This document shows positions 51,705 to 59,901 of a stretch of DNA of 64,000 nucleotides, one piece after another. The stretch is taken from contig AP028876.1 in assembly GCA_036323355.1 (NCBI GenBank), forward strand, positions 2,604,001 through 2,668,000, written 5' to 3'. Position numbers and translations under genes: made by a program. Each line of letters begins with the position of its first letter. Positions within the stretch are counted from its first letter, which is position 1. The stretch is from Gottschalkiaceae bacterium SANA. Lineage in GTDB: Bacteria > Bacillota > Clostridia > Tissierellales > GPF-1. The notes below the pieces were generated by a model. It was not told where the DNA came from. It saw only the letters and a list, made by a program, of their open reading frames with translations, and made no database searches.

Positions 51705-52611
51705 TTACCTCACTCCTTTCATCCGACTTTCGTCCTTTTAATTTCTGGTCCTCATACTTCCCAACAACCCAGCTGAGTATCGCCCGATAATCACTGGCAT
51801 ATTTTTTCCCATGAGCGCCCTTGTAGTTATCAAGAGCATCAATCATCCAATCAGTAGCAGCTTTCCCATGCTTGTCAACCAGCTTCTTGCATTCAGCTTC
51901 GGTCATCAAGACATTTTCGGCATAGGTGATTTTAGGTATCTTGGGTGCGCGGACCTTATCTCTTTTTACTTTACTATTCTTTACTTTACTTTCCTTTACT
52001 TTACTTTGTGTACTTTTGACGTCATTAAGTCGGCATTCTTCTGCGGATTGACTTCCGTTACTCTCCGGTAACTCTTCATCAAGTGGGGTTTCTTCCGGAT
52101 TAATTCCGGAATAACTCTCCGGTTTCGGTTCTTCTGATAGGGTTTCTTCGGAATTAACCTCTTCACTCATTGGGTTTTCATCTACTTCTTGCGGGGTTTC
52201 TTCCGTGTTATCGTCAACAAGCCACCGTAATAACTTGTCATGAAGAACGTATTCGGGTATAATTTCAACCTCTTTACGCTTCTGTGCTGCCATATAAAAC
52301 CGCTTCTGAATGCCCCTCGAAGTGATGATTCCATGTTGATCATAGAGTTCCTGATTGAATAGACCAACTTCCAGGCAACTGGTAAGGATCTCTTCGATCT
52401 TATCCATCTCGATCCCCGTCCGTTTCTTCATAGAAGCTAACTGGAATTTCGACCATTCAATGAAATAGCCACTCGAATATATCCGCTGCAGGAGCTTGAT
52501 CCAAAGATAAAAGCCTTCAGCTTCATATAATGTTTCAATGTATTCCACCTTCTCGTCCGGAAAGACATCCAGACTAAAATACTCAATGCCCAATTTGATC
52601 GGTCTCGCCAT
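51655..52611 (-). CDS. DnaD-like phage replication initiator
   Basis: The N-terminal 120 residues are a Lin1244/Lin1753-type winged helix (IEYFSLDVFPDEKVEYIETL). A variable acidic linker with several SEE/PEET stretches, a Lys/Ser repeat (SKVKESKVKNSKVKRDKV) and a C-terminal DnaD-like helical part (KKLVDKHGKAATDWMIDAL, YASDYRAILSW) follow. It would recognise the phage origin and recruit the loader encoded just downstream. The linker is probably unstructured. Confidence 0.85.
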   Translation of the reverse strand: MARPIKLGIEYFSLDVFPDEKVEYIETLYEAEGFYLWIKLLQRIYSSGYFIEWSKFQLASMKKRTGIEMDKIEEILTSCLEVGLFNQELYDQHGIITSRGIQKRFYMAAQKRKEVEIIPEYVLHDKLLRWLVDDNTEETPQEVDENPMSEEVNSEETLSEEPKPESYSGINPEETPLDEELPESNGSQSAEECRLNDVKSTQSKVKESKVKNSKVKRDKVRAPKIPKITYAENVLMTEAECKKLVDKHGKAATDWMIDALDNYKGAHGKKYASDYRAILSWVVGKYEDQKLKGRKSDERSEVNDSVEPDLAERDWNNF

Positions 52612-52615
52612 GTCC

Positions 52616-53080
52616 TCACCCTACCTCTGAAAGTTCTTCTTGATTGTCCCCTGGGAAGAATAACTTCATCCCTGATTTGTAGGTATCATAATACCTTTTA
52701 TGATTGATCTTCAGCTTCTTGATAACATCATTAACTTTGAATCCAAAATACTCTCTTAAGAAGTAGATCTTAAAAAACAGACGATCTTCTTTTGATAATT
52801 TCCTGGTCCCAACGATCGTCTTGAAATCCTTGGCAAACTCCCTCTGAACGTACTTCTCAAAATTGATAGGGAAGCATTTTTCCAAGTGGTTTCTGGCAAT
52901 TTCAATTTCTTCATCTTTTATTTCCACTTCGTTGTACTCATGATTCTCAGCGCATACCTCACGCTCAATTTGCAACTTCTTAATTCTTTTATTCAGTGCC
53001 TGAATCTTGTCACGATACGTCTTGTAATTGGCTGCGCAATACTTTGCCCAGTCCTCTCTCAACATGTCTACATGCTTCAT
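52616..53080 (-). CDS. Hypothetical helical phage protein
   Basis: The ATG at 53080 has a GGGGG-type RBS; upstream residues to 53110 are excluded. The 154 residues are strongly charged and helical (DKIQALNKRIKKLQIERE), with a C-terminal region (YFGFKVNDVIKKLKINHKRY) that resembles a helix-turn-helix. It could be a sigma-like or DNA-binding early protein. No family is certain. Confidence 0.68.
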   Translation of the reverse strand: MKHVDMLREDWAKYCAANYKTYRDKIQALNKRIKKLQIEREVCAENHEYNEVEIKDEEIEIARNHLEKCFPINFEKYVQREFAKDFKTIVGTRKLSKEDRLFFKIYFLREYFGFKVNDVIKKLKINHKRYYDTYKSGMKLFFPGDNQEELSEVG

Positions 53081-53188
53081 TTGCTTTCCCCCTACGTATT
53101 CTCTATTCACTTACACAAACGAATCTGATATAATTAAATAGAGATATTTTTAGTCGAATACTCGTTGGATCCGCATTCCCGTGCGGGT

Positions 53189-53368
53189 CTATTTTTTTTG
53201 AAAACAATTGATCGGGCATACTGTATCCCTTCTAATTCTCTTTCCAGTTTCCTTACATTTCTGAAAATCTTGTACCATCCCATCAGATCGTTTCACGCGT
53301 TCTAAATAGCAATGTTCACATCGTTTCATACCTGCTTCACAATATCCATTTCCTAAACTCTTCATCAT
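53189..53368 (-). CDS. Small Cys-rich protein (59 residues)
   Basis: Its ATG overlaps the preceding stop (ATGA), and it ends at a TAG 53189. Three Cys groups (YCEAGMKRCEHCYLE, KCKE and CPINC) suggest zinc binding. It is too short for most gene finders but has operon-like spacing. Confidence 0.65.
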   Translation of the reverse strand: MMKSLGNGYCEAGMKRCEHCYLERVKRSDGMVQDFQKCKETGKRIRRDTVCPINCFQKK

Positions 53369-53721
53369 TCCCCTCCTAACGCTTGCAATGCCAATTGGAT
53401 CCGCATGTCTACACCCTCAGGTATCGTCTGAATATAGGCCAAATCGATCTCCTCAAGCGTTTGTGCCGAGAAGCTGACACTTTCCCTTAGCACTTGATTT
53501 TCATCCCTCAGATTCTCAATAACAACCGCTCGGAAGGCATTGCTATCATCAAGTATTGCCACTGACTCCTGGTACTCTCCGATCAGGTTATGCTGCATAA
53601 CCCCAATCATGACCAACATGATGATCAGGATCACCAAGCAAGGAACAATCATTTGATCAATTTTCATTTGCTCTTTGATCTTTGGCCGTTCTACCTTTCT
53701 TTCATTCAACTTGTCATTCAT
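53365..53721 (-). CDS. Single-helix membrane protein of the early region
   Basis: This 118-residue protein has a charged N-terminus (KLNERKVERPKIKEQMKID), one hydrophobic helix (IVPCLVILIIMLVMIGVM), and a coiled-coil-like extracytoplasmic part (FRAVVIENLRDENQVLRESV). Function unknown. Confidence 0.65.
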   Translation of the reverse strand: MNDKLNERKVERPKIKEQMKIDQMIVPCLVILIIMLVMIGVMQHNLIGEYQESVAILDDSNAFRAVVIENLRDENQVLRESVSFSAQTLEEIDLAYIQTIPEGVDMRIQLALQALGGE

Positions 53722-53733
53722 TTTACTCTCCTT

Positions 53734-53958
53734 TCACATCGCCTTTCCTTTGCGTTTGTATTCATCAAACTTTCGCGTTTTTCTCAAGTGATACACTTTT
53801 GAAAGAATCGTAGCGTGAGTGCGACCCAGCGCTAATGCCAAATCCGCGCCCTTTGTATTCTCATACATTGAGCATAAATACATGAGGTCTTCTTCACTCC
53901 AGGCCTTCTGATGCATATCATGTATTTCTGGATCATATGGGGCTCGATACTTATTCAT
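53734..53958 (-). CDS. Small helix-turn-helix protein
   Basis: The 74-residue protein has a Myb/SANT-like or sigma-like HTH: EDLMYLCSMYENTKGADLAL then GRTHATILSKVYHLR. Proteins like this are common in phage early operons and bind DNA. Its partners are unknown. Confidence 0.7.
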   Translation of the reverse strand: MNKYRAPYDPEIHDMHQKAWSEEDLMYLCSMYENTKGADLALALGRTHATILSKVYHLRKTRKFDEYKRKGKAM

Positions 53959-53973
53959 AACATCACCTCCATC

Positions 53974-54156
53974 TTACATATAGACCTTCTCATCAAAATA
54001 TCGTCTGCTAATTTTTCCACGCACAGTGATTTTCCCCTGCCCTGAAAGTTCCATATTCAATTCTCTAATTAATCGATATGCATAACTCATCGATACTTGA
54101 AGAATCTCCGAAATATCTTGCGCATTGTAAAATCTCGATTCAATAACCTTTGCCAT
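53974..54156 (-). CDS. Excisionase-like DNA-binding protein
   Basis: The 60-residue protein has the HTH NAQDISEILQVSMSYAYRLI and a wing-like RGKISRRYFDEK region, similar to small excisionase or transposon-Xis proteins. It could act with the integrase in excision, although it lies in the early operon and not beside the integrase gene. Confidence 0.65.
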   Translation of the reverse strand: MAKVIESRFYNAQDISEILQVSMSYAYRLIRELNMELSGQGKITVRGKISRRYFDEKVYM

Positions 54157-54168
54157 AATACTCTCCTC

Positions 54169-54693
54169 TCATGTTTTTTTGTAGTACCCCTTCATGCTCA
54201 TTTTTAATTCCAATCGACGTTCCAAGTCCTGAAGATCAAGGCCAAACACTTCCGACATTTTAATTAAATGCATTTGAATAGCCGGCATAATATCAATGAT
54301 CTGTTCTTCATGGACCAATAACTTCTGCCATTCTTCCTTAGTGAATTCTCGCCGGTCACGCTTATTTACTACTAGTTTCCGCAATCTTTCGATACTAGAT
54401 ATCAGCTCAGCAGCTTCTTCGATCAGAACACCCATCCCAACAATGCTGTGATCATCCACTCGATTTAGTACCGGCACATTAAAGAATCCTGTTTTATATT
54501 CAAAACTGTATTCTGCAAGTAGCCGATCACTCTCCAACACCCTTGTCATGCGAAAGGCATTCTCTGATGGTACATCTCGCCCTGATTCATAATCCGAAAT
54601 AGTAGACTGCGTAACTCCAATTCGCCTTGCCAGTTCACTTTGGCTCATTCCAACATGCTTTCTTTGCTTTAACAACTCATCTGAAAATGACAA
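54169..54693 (-). CDS. XRE-family regulator with C-terminal helical domain
   Basis: The N-terminal HTH (MSQSELARRIGVTQSTISDY) is followed by a helical domain of about 110 residues (EEAAELISSIERLRKL, IDIMPAIQMHLIKMSEVF). It is on the lytic strand and is not the CI repressor. It may be a secondary control protein. Confidence 0.75.
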   Translation of the reverse strand: MSFSDELLKQRKHVGMSQSELARRIGVTQSTISDYESGRDVPSENAFRMTRVLESDRLLAEYSFEYKTGFFNVPVLNRVDDHSIVGMGVLIEEAAELISSIERLRKLVVNKRDRREFTKEEWQKLLVHEEQIIDIMPAIQMHLIKMSEVFGLDLQDLERRLELKMSMKGYYKKT

Positions 54694-54763
54694 ATAATCA
54701 CCTCCTCAAGTATTTATTCAATCGGTAAATCAGTGACGAATTATCTTCCGTTTGAGATTACAA

Positions 54764-54952
54764 TTAAACTAGAAACGCTTCACAAACCTCTCCCAAGGTT
54801 CTCTGCAGAAGCATTTTCCCCTCTCGGATTAACTCATCAATATCATGCCCCTGGTGAACGAGAACTGCGATCTCTTTTGAAATCTCTCTAGCATTACGTT
54901 GCATCTCATCCGTGATCAGATTCGCCCTCTGATCAATCATTTTCAATAGCAT
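54764..54952 (-). CDS. Small hypothetical helical protein
   Basis: The 62 residues (DQRANLITDEMQRNAREISK) are helical and charged. The gene overlaps the previous one by 20 bp. No family is recognised. Confidence 0.55.
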   Translation of the reverse strand: MLLKMIDQRANLITDEMQRNAREISKEIAVLVHQGHDIDELIREGKMLLQRTLGEVCEAFLV

Positions 54953-55145
54953 TACTCACCTCACTTTTACGGTCATGCAAATGGCCGTCATTTCTCTGTT
55001 GTCTCTCTATCATCCAAACCACTACTGGATCCAGAATCAATCCGCAGCGAAAGCAGCGGGTGTCACCCTGCTGGATCTCCGTAAGGCAACGTGGGCATTC
55101 CTTTAGTTCCTGGCTAATAGTGCCGAATCTACTGATTTTAGCCAT
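54933..55145 (-). CDS. Small zinc-ribbon protein
   Basis: This 70-residue protein has two CxxC pairs (CPRCLTE and CFRCGLI) that form a zinc ribbon. It overlaps the Cro-like gene by 8 bp, placing it second in the early operon. Confidence 0.65.
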   Translation of the reverse strand: MAKISRFGTISQELKECPRCLTEIQQGDTRCFRCGLILDPVVVWMIERQQRNDGHLHDRKSEVSNAIEND

Positions 55146-55377
55146 TGATTACTCCTGTTCTCGCAGTAGCCTTTTTTGAAACTTTCCTTTCAAAAAAAAT
55201 TTCCTCAATACTTTTATTGAAGTAACTAGCAATCTTTCGTGCTTCCTCAATCGAAAACTTGATAGCACCACTTTCTTTTTTGTAATAAGACGCTTTCGTT
55301 TTTAGATCAAGTAGCTCCGCTAATTCTTTTGCCGAAACTCCTTCCTGCTTCCGCAAGACTCTCAATCTCTCGTACAT
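55138..55377 (-). CDS. Cro-like XRE repressor
   Basis: The start is the ATG at 55377 after GGAGGTG. The 79 residues carry an HTH (VSAKELAELLDLKTKASYYK) and a short Lys/Arg-rich tail. It is the first gene of the early operon, transcribed divergently from the CI-like gene, and the natural lytic switch partner. A copy of the operator-like sequence lies in its 3' part. Confidence 0.78.
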   Translation of the reverse strand: MYERLRVLRKQEGVSAKELAELLDLKTKASYYKKESGAIKFSIEEARKIASYFNKSIEEIFFERKVSKKATARTGVING

Positions 55378-55395
55378 AACCACACCTCCTTCTTT

Positions 55396-55448
55396 GTAGC
55401 TTTTTTTGATACTTTCTTCTTCTTTATTGTAGTATCCAAAAAAGCTAC
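55396..55448. promoter_or_regulatory. Operator region of the lysogeny switch (inverted sites)
   Basis: GTAGCTTTTTTTGATAC (55396-55412) and GTATCCAAAAAAGCTAC (55432-55448) are inverted copies with one change. A related half-site, GTAGCCTTTTTTGAAAC, occurs at 55166-55182. They lie between divergent cro and cI genes and are the likely binding sites for one or both regulators. Confidence 0.75.
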
Positions 55449-55540
55449 TGTCAACAGTTATTTTGAATATTTGTGACTTTTATTGATATATTGATAAATT
55501 TCCAATTTGGATATAGTAAAATGTTACAGAGGTGACTATT

Positions 55541-55855
55541 ATGGAATTCGGAACTAGGCTACGCGCATTGAGAAAAGAAAAAAATATGACTCAAGAAGAA
55601 TTGGCAATATTAATCAACTCTACAAAAGCCAATATTTCAAAGTATGAGACCAGTAAAGTTGAACCGAATATTGAGACAATCCGATTCTTTGCAGATTATT
55701 TCGATGTTTCAGTAGACTACCTCTTATGTAAGACTCATGTACGAAACTACACTGAAACACTTGCCTTCCACGCTACGGAAGATCTAACCGAGGAAGAATT
55801 GGAACAGGTGAAGCAATATATCAAATTCTTGCACAGCCAACGTAATGAAGATTAA
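55541..55855 (+). CDS. CI-like XRE repressor
   Basis: ATG at 55541 follows AGAGGTG; a GTG at 55532 is inside the RBS. The N-terminal HTH (MTQEELAILINSTKANISKY) and the YETSKVEPNIETIRFFADYF region are those of a CI/SinR-type regulator; residues 75-104 are acidic and form a short dimerisation part (LTEEELEQVKQYIKFLH). At 104 residues it lacks the S24 autocleavage domain, so SOS induction should act through ImmA-type proteolysis rather than self-cleavage. Confidence 0.85.
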   Translation: MEFGTRLRALRKEKNMTQEELAILINSTKANISKYETSKVEPNIETIRFFADYFDVSVDYLLCKTHVRNYTETLAFHATEDLTEEELEQVKQYIKFLHSQRNED

Positions 55856-55888
55856 AATACTAATCGAACTCATAATTATGTCAAAATA

Positions 55889-55932
55889 AAAAGACTATCT
55901 TTTATACAAGCGTATAGAAGATAGTCTTTTTC
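55889..55932 (+). terminator. Terminator of the CI gene
   Basis: AAGACTATCTT / AAGATAGTCTT (11-bp stem, 16-nt loop) followed by TTTTCATT on the plus strand. Confidence 0.85.
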
Positions 55933-55983
55933 ATTATATTCAATCAGATTTCTTCATTAAAAAAGCGAGTCAGTTCCCAAAAT

Positions 55984-56012
55984 TTGACACGAACACATGT
56001 TCGTTATATTAT
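55984..56012 (+). promoter_or_regulatory. LexA-controlled promoter of the immA gene
   Basis: TTGACA (55984-55989) and TATTAT (56007-56012) are 17 bp apart. Between them CGAACACATGTTCG (55990-56003) exactly fits the Firmicutes LexA consensus CGAACRNRYGTTCG. LexA would block this promoter directly. Confidence 0.85.
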
Positions 56013-56043
56013 TCAAGTAATAACTTTTATCGAGGTGATCCAT

Positions 56044-56568
56044 ATGATATCAAGTGATATGCTACATGCTCTTGCACAAGAGCAAAGTATCCCGATCATG
56101 CTCGCTCCATTACCAAATAAGATTCAAGGAGCATATTATTTAGCTCCAGACAATCGGTCAAGCATCATACTCAATCAAAGTCTAACTGAAGGAAGTTTTG
56201 AGTATCGCAGTGTTCTGGCTGAAGAACTCGGTCATCATTTTACATCAGCGGGGGAAACACCATCCCTTGCTTCCATGACGTATTGTGATCGTGTTCATCG
56301 AGATCGTACTGAATCAAAAGCGGTAAGATGGGCAGCTGATTTTCTAATCCCGACTGAACTACTCCTCTGTAAGGTTGAGGACTGTTCGGTCGCATGCATC
56401 CATGAGCTCGCTGACGCATTCCAAGTCACCGTTGAGCTCATTAATCACAAACTCTATTACATGTCTTGCACCGCTCCTTATTGGACTTTGAGAAGCGGTA
56501 GAGAGCTTTGCCTAGCTTCCTTGCCATCCATCTATATCTATGATCCATTTACCGATGCCATTCCTTGA
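56044..56568 (+). CDS. immA: ImmA/IrrE-family metallopeptidase
   Basis: The ATG at 56044 follows GAGGTGAT; the upstream part of the frame overlaps the promoter. The 174-residue protein has the catalytic helix VLAEELGHHFTSAG (a common phage variant of HExxH in which the first His is Glu) and the later acidic ligand region RAADF-like (RWAADFLIPTELL). ImmA cleaves CI-type repressors, for example in ICEBs1 and phi105. Here it sits behind a LexA box, so SOS would raise its level directly. Confidence 0.88.
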   Translation: MISSDMLHALAQEQSIPIMLAPLPNKIQGAYYLAPDNRSSIILNQSLTEGSFEYRSVLAEELGHHFTSAGETPSLASMTYCDRVHRDRTESKAVRWAADFLIPTELLLCKVEDCSVACIHELADAFQVTVELINHKLYYMSCTAPYWTLRSGRELCLASLPSIYIYDPFTDAIP

Positions 56569-56636
56569 TCGGACTGAAATTATCGCTCTGAATTTGAAAC
56601 AATGATAATGAAGTCAATTGCGAAAGGAATGATAGA

Positions 56637-57704
56637 ATGCCTGCATACAAAAACAAGAAACGAGGTACCTGGTACGCTGCCTTTTACTACAAGGACTGGA
56701 CCGGAAAGAAACTAAAGAAGAAAAAAGAAGGATTCAAAACCAGACGTGAAGCACAAACGTATGAAAGAAAATTTTTAGAGACCGCTCACGCGAATCCGAA
56801 CATGACCTTTGAAGCTCTGGTGAAGATCTACATGGAAGATTGCAAAACTCGACTGAAGCCGACAACCTATGCAAACAAGGAGTATGTAATCAACCTAAAG
56901 GTACTACCATACTTCAAGAATATGCGGATCAATGAGATTGAACCTGCAACTATTCGAAAATGGCAAAACAAATTGCTCAATCATGAGAACAACTACAGCA
57001 TGACATATCTGAAGACAACGAACAATCAGCTTTCGGCTATCTTCAACTTTGCTATGAAGTACTACAAGCTGCCTACGAACCCCGCACGGATCAGCGGCAG
57101 CATGGGTAAAAAGAATTCCGGAAGAATCGCCTTTTGGACGAAATATGAATTTGATCAGTTCATGACATCGGTTGAGGATTCACCCATCTACAAAACCATA
57201 TTCACACTTCTATTCTGGACCGGCATGCGCATTGGTGAAACACTTGCCCTCACCCTGGATGATTTCGACTTTCGAGAACAAACCGTTTCAGTAACCAAGA
57301 ACTACGCTAGGCATGAAGGACAAGACTTGATCCTGGAACCCAAGACCCCGAAGAGCAAACGAACTATCACCATCCCTCGAGCGGTTAGCAATATCGTTCA
57401 AGAGTATTTAACTGTGCTTTATGACTACCAGCCGCACGATCGGCTCTTTCCGATTACCAGGACAACTATGAACGGTGTCATGAAACGCAAATGCAAAGAG
57501 ATGAATTTGAAGCGGATCCGCATTCATGACCTGCGACACTCCCATGCCTCCTTGCTAATTGAGATGGGTTTCTCCCCTTTGCTGATCAGTGAAAGGCTTG
57601 GTCATGAGAACATCGAAACCACCCTTCAGACCTATTCTCATCTGTACCCAGATAAGCACGGCGAGGTCGCTGCGAAGCTGCAAGAATTGATAGAGGAGAC
57701 ATAA
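56637..57704 (+). CDS. int: Phage integrase, tyrosine recombinase
   Basis: The 355 residues comprise an N-terminal arm-type-binding domain (NKKRGTWYAAFYYKDWTGKK), a SAM-like core-binding domain (FEALVKIYMEDCKTRLKPTT) and a catalytic domain with TGMRIGETL (Arg), KTPKSKRT (Lys), HDLRHSHASLL (HxxR), LGHENIETT and the nucleophile in YSHLYPDK. It is adjacent to the right end and drives integration at the guaA 3' end in the model presented here. Confidence 0.95.
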   Translation: MPAYKNKKRGTWYAAFYYKDWTGKKLKKKKEGFKTRREAQTYERKFLETAHANPNMTFEALVKIYMEDCKTRLKPTTYANKEYVINLKVLPYFKNMRINEIEPATIRKWQNKLLNHENNYSMTYLKTTNNQLSAIFNFAMKYYKLPTNPARISGSMGKKNSGRIAFWTKYEFDQFMTSVEDSPIYKTIFTLLFWTGMRIGETLALTLDDFDFREQTVSVTKNYARHEGQDLILEPKTPKSKRTITIPRAVSNIVQEYLTVLYDYQPHDRLFPITRTTMNGVMKRKCKEMNLKRIRIHDLRHSHASLLIEMGFSPLLISERLGHENIETTLQTYSHLYPDKHGEVAAKLQELIEET

Positions 57705-57737
57705 AAAAACACCCCTGAAATGAGGTGCACAAAATTA

Positions 57738-57758
57738 TTAGTACGTTTTTAGTACGCT
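57738..57758. repeat. Right arm-type site (third TAGTACG pair)
   Basis: TTAGTACGTTTTTAGTACGCT, identical to 25660-25680, lies 34 bp after the integrase stop. It contains two direct TAGTACG units. A third related copy with two changes is at 62257-62277. Confidence 0.75.
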
Positions 57759-57770
57759 TGGCAAAAAAAT

Positions 57771-57810
57771 AAACCCGCAAACCCAGTATTCATCAGGGTT
57801 GCGGGTTTAT
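57771..57810 (-). terminator. Terminator downstream of the guaA 3' end
   Basis: AAACCCGCAAACCC / GGGTTGCGGGTTT forms a long stem with an 11-nt loop; on the minus strand it is followed by ATTTTTTTGCC. Confidence 0.85.
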
Positions 57811-57816
57811 CATTAA

Positions 57817-57987
57817 CTATTCCCACTCGATTGTTGAAGGTGGCTTTGTTGTAATATCGTACACGATACGATTTACATGGTCAACTTGGTTGACGATTCT
57901 ATTATTAATTTTATCTGGTACTTCATAAGGAATTCTTACCCAATCTGAAATCATACCATCTGTAGGTGTAACCTCTCTGATAACAAT
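57817..57987 (-). pseudogene. guaA: guaA 3' fragment (GMP synthase C-terminus), with att core copy 2
   Basis: The minus strand encodes the last 56 residues of GMP synthase, including [20 protein letters not shown] and [16 protein letters not shown], ending TIEWE and the TAG at 57817. An in-frame TAA at 57988 and loss of similarity upstream show that the rest of guaA is missing. The end overlaps the core motif at 57816-57828. The fragment is either the tail replaced by an element or the remnant of a split gene; the complete guaA must lie outside the window. Confidence 0.88.
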
Positions 57988-57990
57988 TTA

Positions 57991-58550
57991 TGAGAGTAAG
58001 TTCTTTCGAATCCCATAATTCAACTGATCTGATATCAAGACATATCGTGAAGTACTGCCAAATTTTTCTCTAATCCAGCTTTTCTATTTTTTCTTTTAGG
58101 ATAGTATCTGATTCACTTATCATTATATATTTTTCATCTGCGATACCGCCTAGAACTCTGTTTGTTAGCCCTAACTCTTATTTTCAGTGGTCCTATTTAG
58201 TTTTGAAAATCATTCCTACCAACGTACCACCACTTATTTTAGAAGAATAGAAAACTTTCATTTCCAGATTTTAATCCTACCGCCATATTATTATAAAATC
58301 AACTTTCCACAACTGATTTAAATATAATAATACCACTTTTGTACTATCACACACCTCGACTTCTGAAATGATCAACAAAAATATTGATCTTTTCACTCTT
58401 TAACGGATGATGGAGCATAAGAATTTTACGACTACTCGGTAGTATATATTTCTTGATAATGCGGCTATTGATGCTAAACATAAAAAAATGGCATCCTCAA
58501 ATAATATAAAAAAATTATTTTTCATTATTTTAAAACAACATTCTTCATTA
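57991..58550. other. Non-coding AT-rich stretch
   Basis: No convincing reading frame on either strand. The sequence is AT-rich and may be deleted or decayed DNA between the guaA fragment and the next operon. Confidence 0.6.
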
Positions 58551-59252
58551 TTAATTAGCCTTCTTCAAAATATTTACTTCTTTATCTTTTATATAAATTT
58601 TTTCCTTACAAGTTAAATTAGCCTTAAAGTTCAAACTAGTTAAATCGTTAGAGTCAACATCAAATACTAATCTACAAATATTGGTACCTGCTTTAACGCT
58701 AAATTGAATATCTAGTTCAACATCATCAGCCTTAATTTTATTATACATAGGTCGAATAATAATCACCTTGTCTTCTGTCGCATCACGAATATGTCTAATC
58801 TTCAGTTTATCAAGGTTTTTCCCTTTAAGCGATAATCTATAGTTTTTTTCTGTTTTTGAATTTATTATTATCATATAACTTGATTCATTTGCATCGTCAA
58901 GCTTAATAAGATCAACCATATCAATTTTGTTATTTACAATATTTTCTATTCTCATCATAGAATTCTCTAATTCCTTCATTTTGGGTGTAAAAACAACTGA
59001 ACATTTATCACTGCAGTTCCCCTCTTTTAAAACAACTATGTCCTTGTATATATTACTCATAATGTTAACTAATGAATTTAATTGGTATAAGTAAGTAATT
59101 CCAATTGAACAGAATAAGACAAACACAAAAACTATTATACCAATAGTTACATTTGTAAAAAAACCAAGAATTAATGGCAAAATAACAGTTACAACCCAAG
59201 ATATTGCAGGGGCTATTTGAAATTTTTTTATTAAATCATTTGAATCACCCAT
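58551..59252 (-). CDS. Unknown membrane protein, third gene of the accessory operon
   Basis: ATG at 59252, because AGGAGGT (formed by the last codons of the preceding gene) is correctly spaced, gives 233 residues. Two membrane helices (SWVVTVILPLILGFF, TIGIIVFVFVLFCSIGITY) near the N-terminus are followed by a coiled region and a beta-rich C-terminal domain (VELDIQFSVKAGTNICRL). I recognise no family. It ends in an AT-rich tail without a clear terminator. Confidence 0.7.
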   Translation of the reverse strand: MGDSNDLIKKFQIAPAISWVVTVILPLILGFFTNVTIGIIVFVFVLFCSIGITYLYQLNSLVNIMSNIYKDIVVLKEGNCSDKCSVVFTPKMKELENSMMRIENIVNNKIDMVDLIKLDDANESSYMIIINSKTEKNYRLSLKGKNLDKLKIRHIRDATEDKVIIIRPMYNKIKADDVELDIQFSVKAGTNICRLVFDVDSNDLTSLNFKANLTCKEKIYIKDKEVNILKKAN

Positions 59253-59253
59253 G

Positions 59254-59901
59254 TTACCTCCTAAATACACTCTTACTCAGGCTCTTATTTAAATTAAATT
59301 CCCCAAGTACTCTATAGATTTCAACATAGTTGCCATTCCCTACTTCAATATCATAATTTTCGAATTTTCGCTTGTATTTGACAATCTCTTTAGCCTTAAT
59401 CAATAAATCCATATCCTCTGAAGAATCCCAAATACTAAATCCTCTTAAATTTATCAAGTATTCAGAATCATCCTCTTCCAATTCAATCTCTATTTCATAT
59501 ATATTTTTTAAATCACCTTTTTTTATTTTATCAATAGTATAACTATCTAATAAATTATACTCTTTTAAGTTTAACTGATTTGCAATATCTCGCCATTTAT
59601 CAATATTAGACGTCAATATAAACATACATTTTTTATTATCATTGTAAATAACTCTTGCTGTCTTTGCACTTAATTCAGATAATTTTTTTTCTATATCGAA
59701 TTCAACTGACTGTACTGCCTCTATCATATGTGATAAATTATTTTTCAAATCTACATATGAAATAACATACTCTTTATAAGGTAACGTAGTTTCAATATCG
59801 GATTTATATATGAATTTTTCACTATTATAAAATTTTTCTATTATTTCAAAATCAGCATGATAAACTAATCCTTTTATCTTCTCATTTGATAAATTATTCA
59901 T
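59254..59901 (-). CDS. Unknown cytoplasmic protein, second gene of the accessory operon
   Basis: This 215-residue acidic protein lacks membrane segments. It includes a mixed alpha/beta start (KGLVYHADFEIIEKFY) and a late RGFSIWDSSEDMDLLIKA segment. No motif is recognised. It overlaps its upstream neighbour by 8 bp and abuts the downstream gene by one base, so the three are certainly co-translated. Confidence 0.7.
   Translation of the reverse strand: MNNLSNEKIKGLVYHADFEIIEKFYNSEKFIYKSDIETTLPYKEYVISYVDLKNNLSHMIEAVQSVEFDIEKKLSELSAKTARVIYNDNKKCMFILTSNIDKWRDIANQLNLKEYNLLDSYTIDKIKKGDLKNIYEIEIELEEDDSEYLINLRGFSIWDSSEDMDLLIKAKEIVKYKRKFENYDIEVGNGNYVEIYRVLGEFNLNKSLSKSVFRR

Larger units (their letters stand above)
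25548..57828. mobile_element. Prophage, siphovirus-type with HK97-class head, about 32.3 kb
   Basis: The element has lysis, tail, head, packaging, replication and lysogeny modules in canonical order, bounded by guaA-end core repeats and by inner direct repeats of TTAGTACGTTTTTAGTACGCT at 25660 and 57738. The integrase lies next to the right end. All head and packaging genes appear intact; the tape-measure gene has a 3' frameshift. Exact ends are inferred; the 21-bp repeats could instead be the recombination cores. Confidence 0.85.

Noticed and set aside
51970-52020. Run of repeated TTTACTTTACT units that looked like a microsatellite or repeat array
   Set aside because: It encodes the Lys/Val/Ser linker of the DnaD-like initiator; only a few degenerate units exist and they remain in frame.
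53170-53200. Hairpin CCGCA / TGCGG followed by eight T residues on the plus strand
   Set aside because: No plus-strand gene precedes it. On the minus strand, where the genes run, it has no T run, so a terminator is not supported.
55532-55540. GTG start for the CI-like gene
   Set aside because: It overlaps the AGAGGTG Shine-Dalgarno; the ATG at 55541 is the correctly spaced start.
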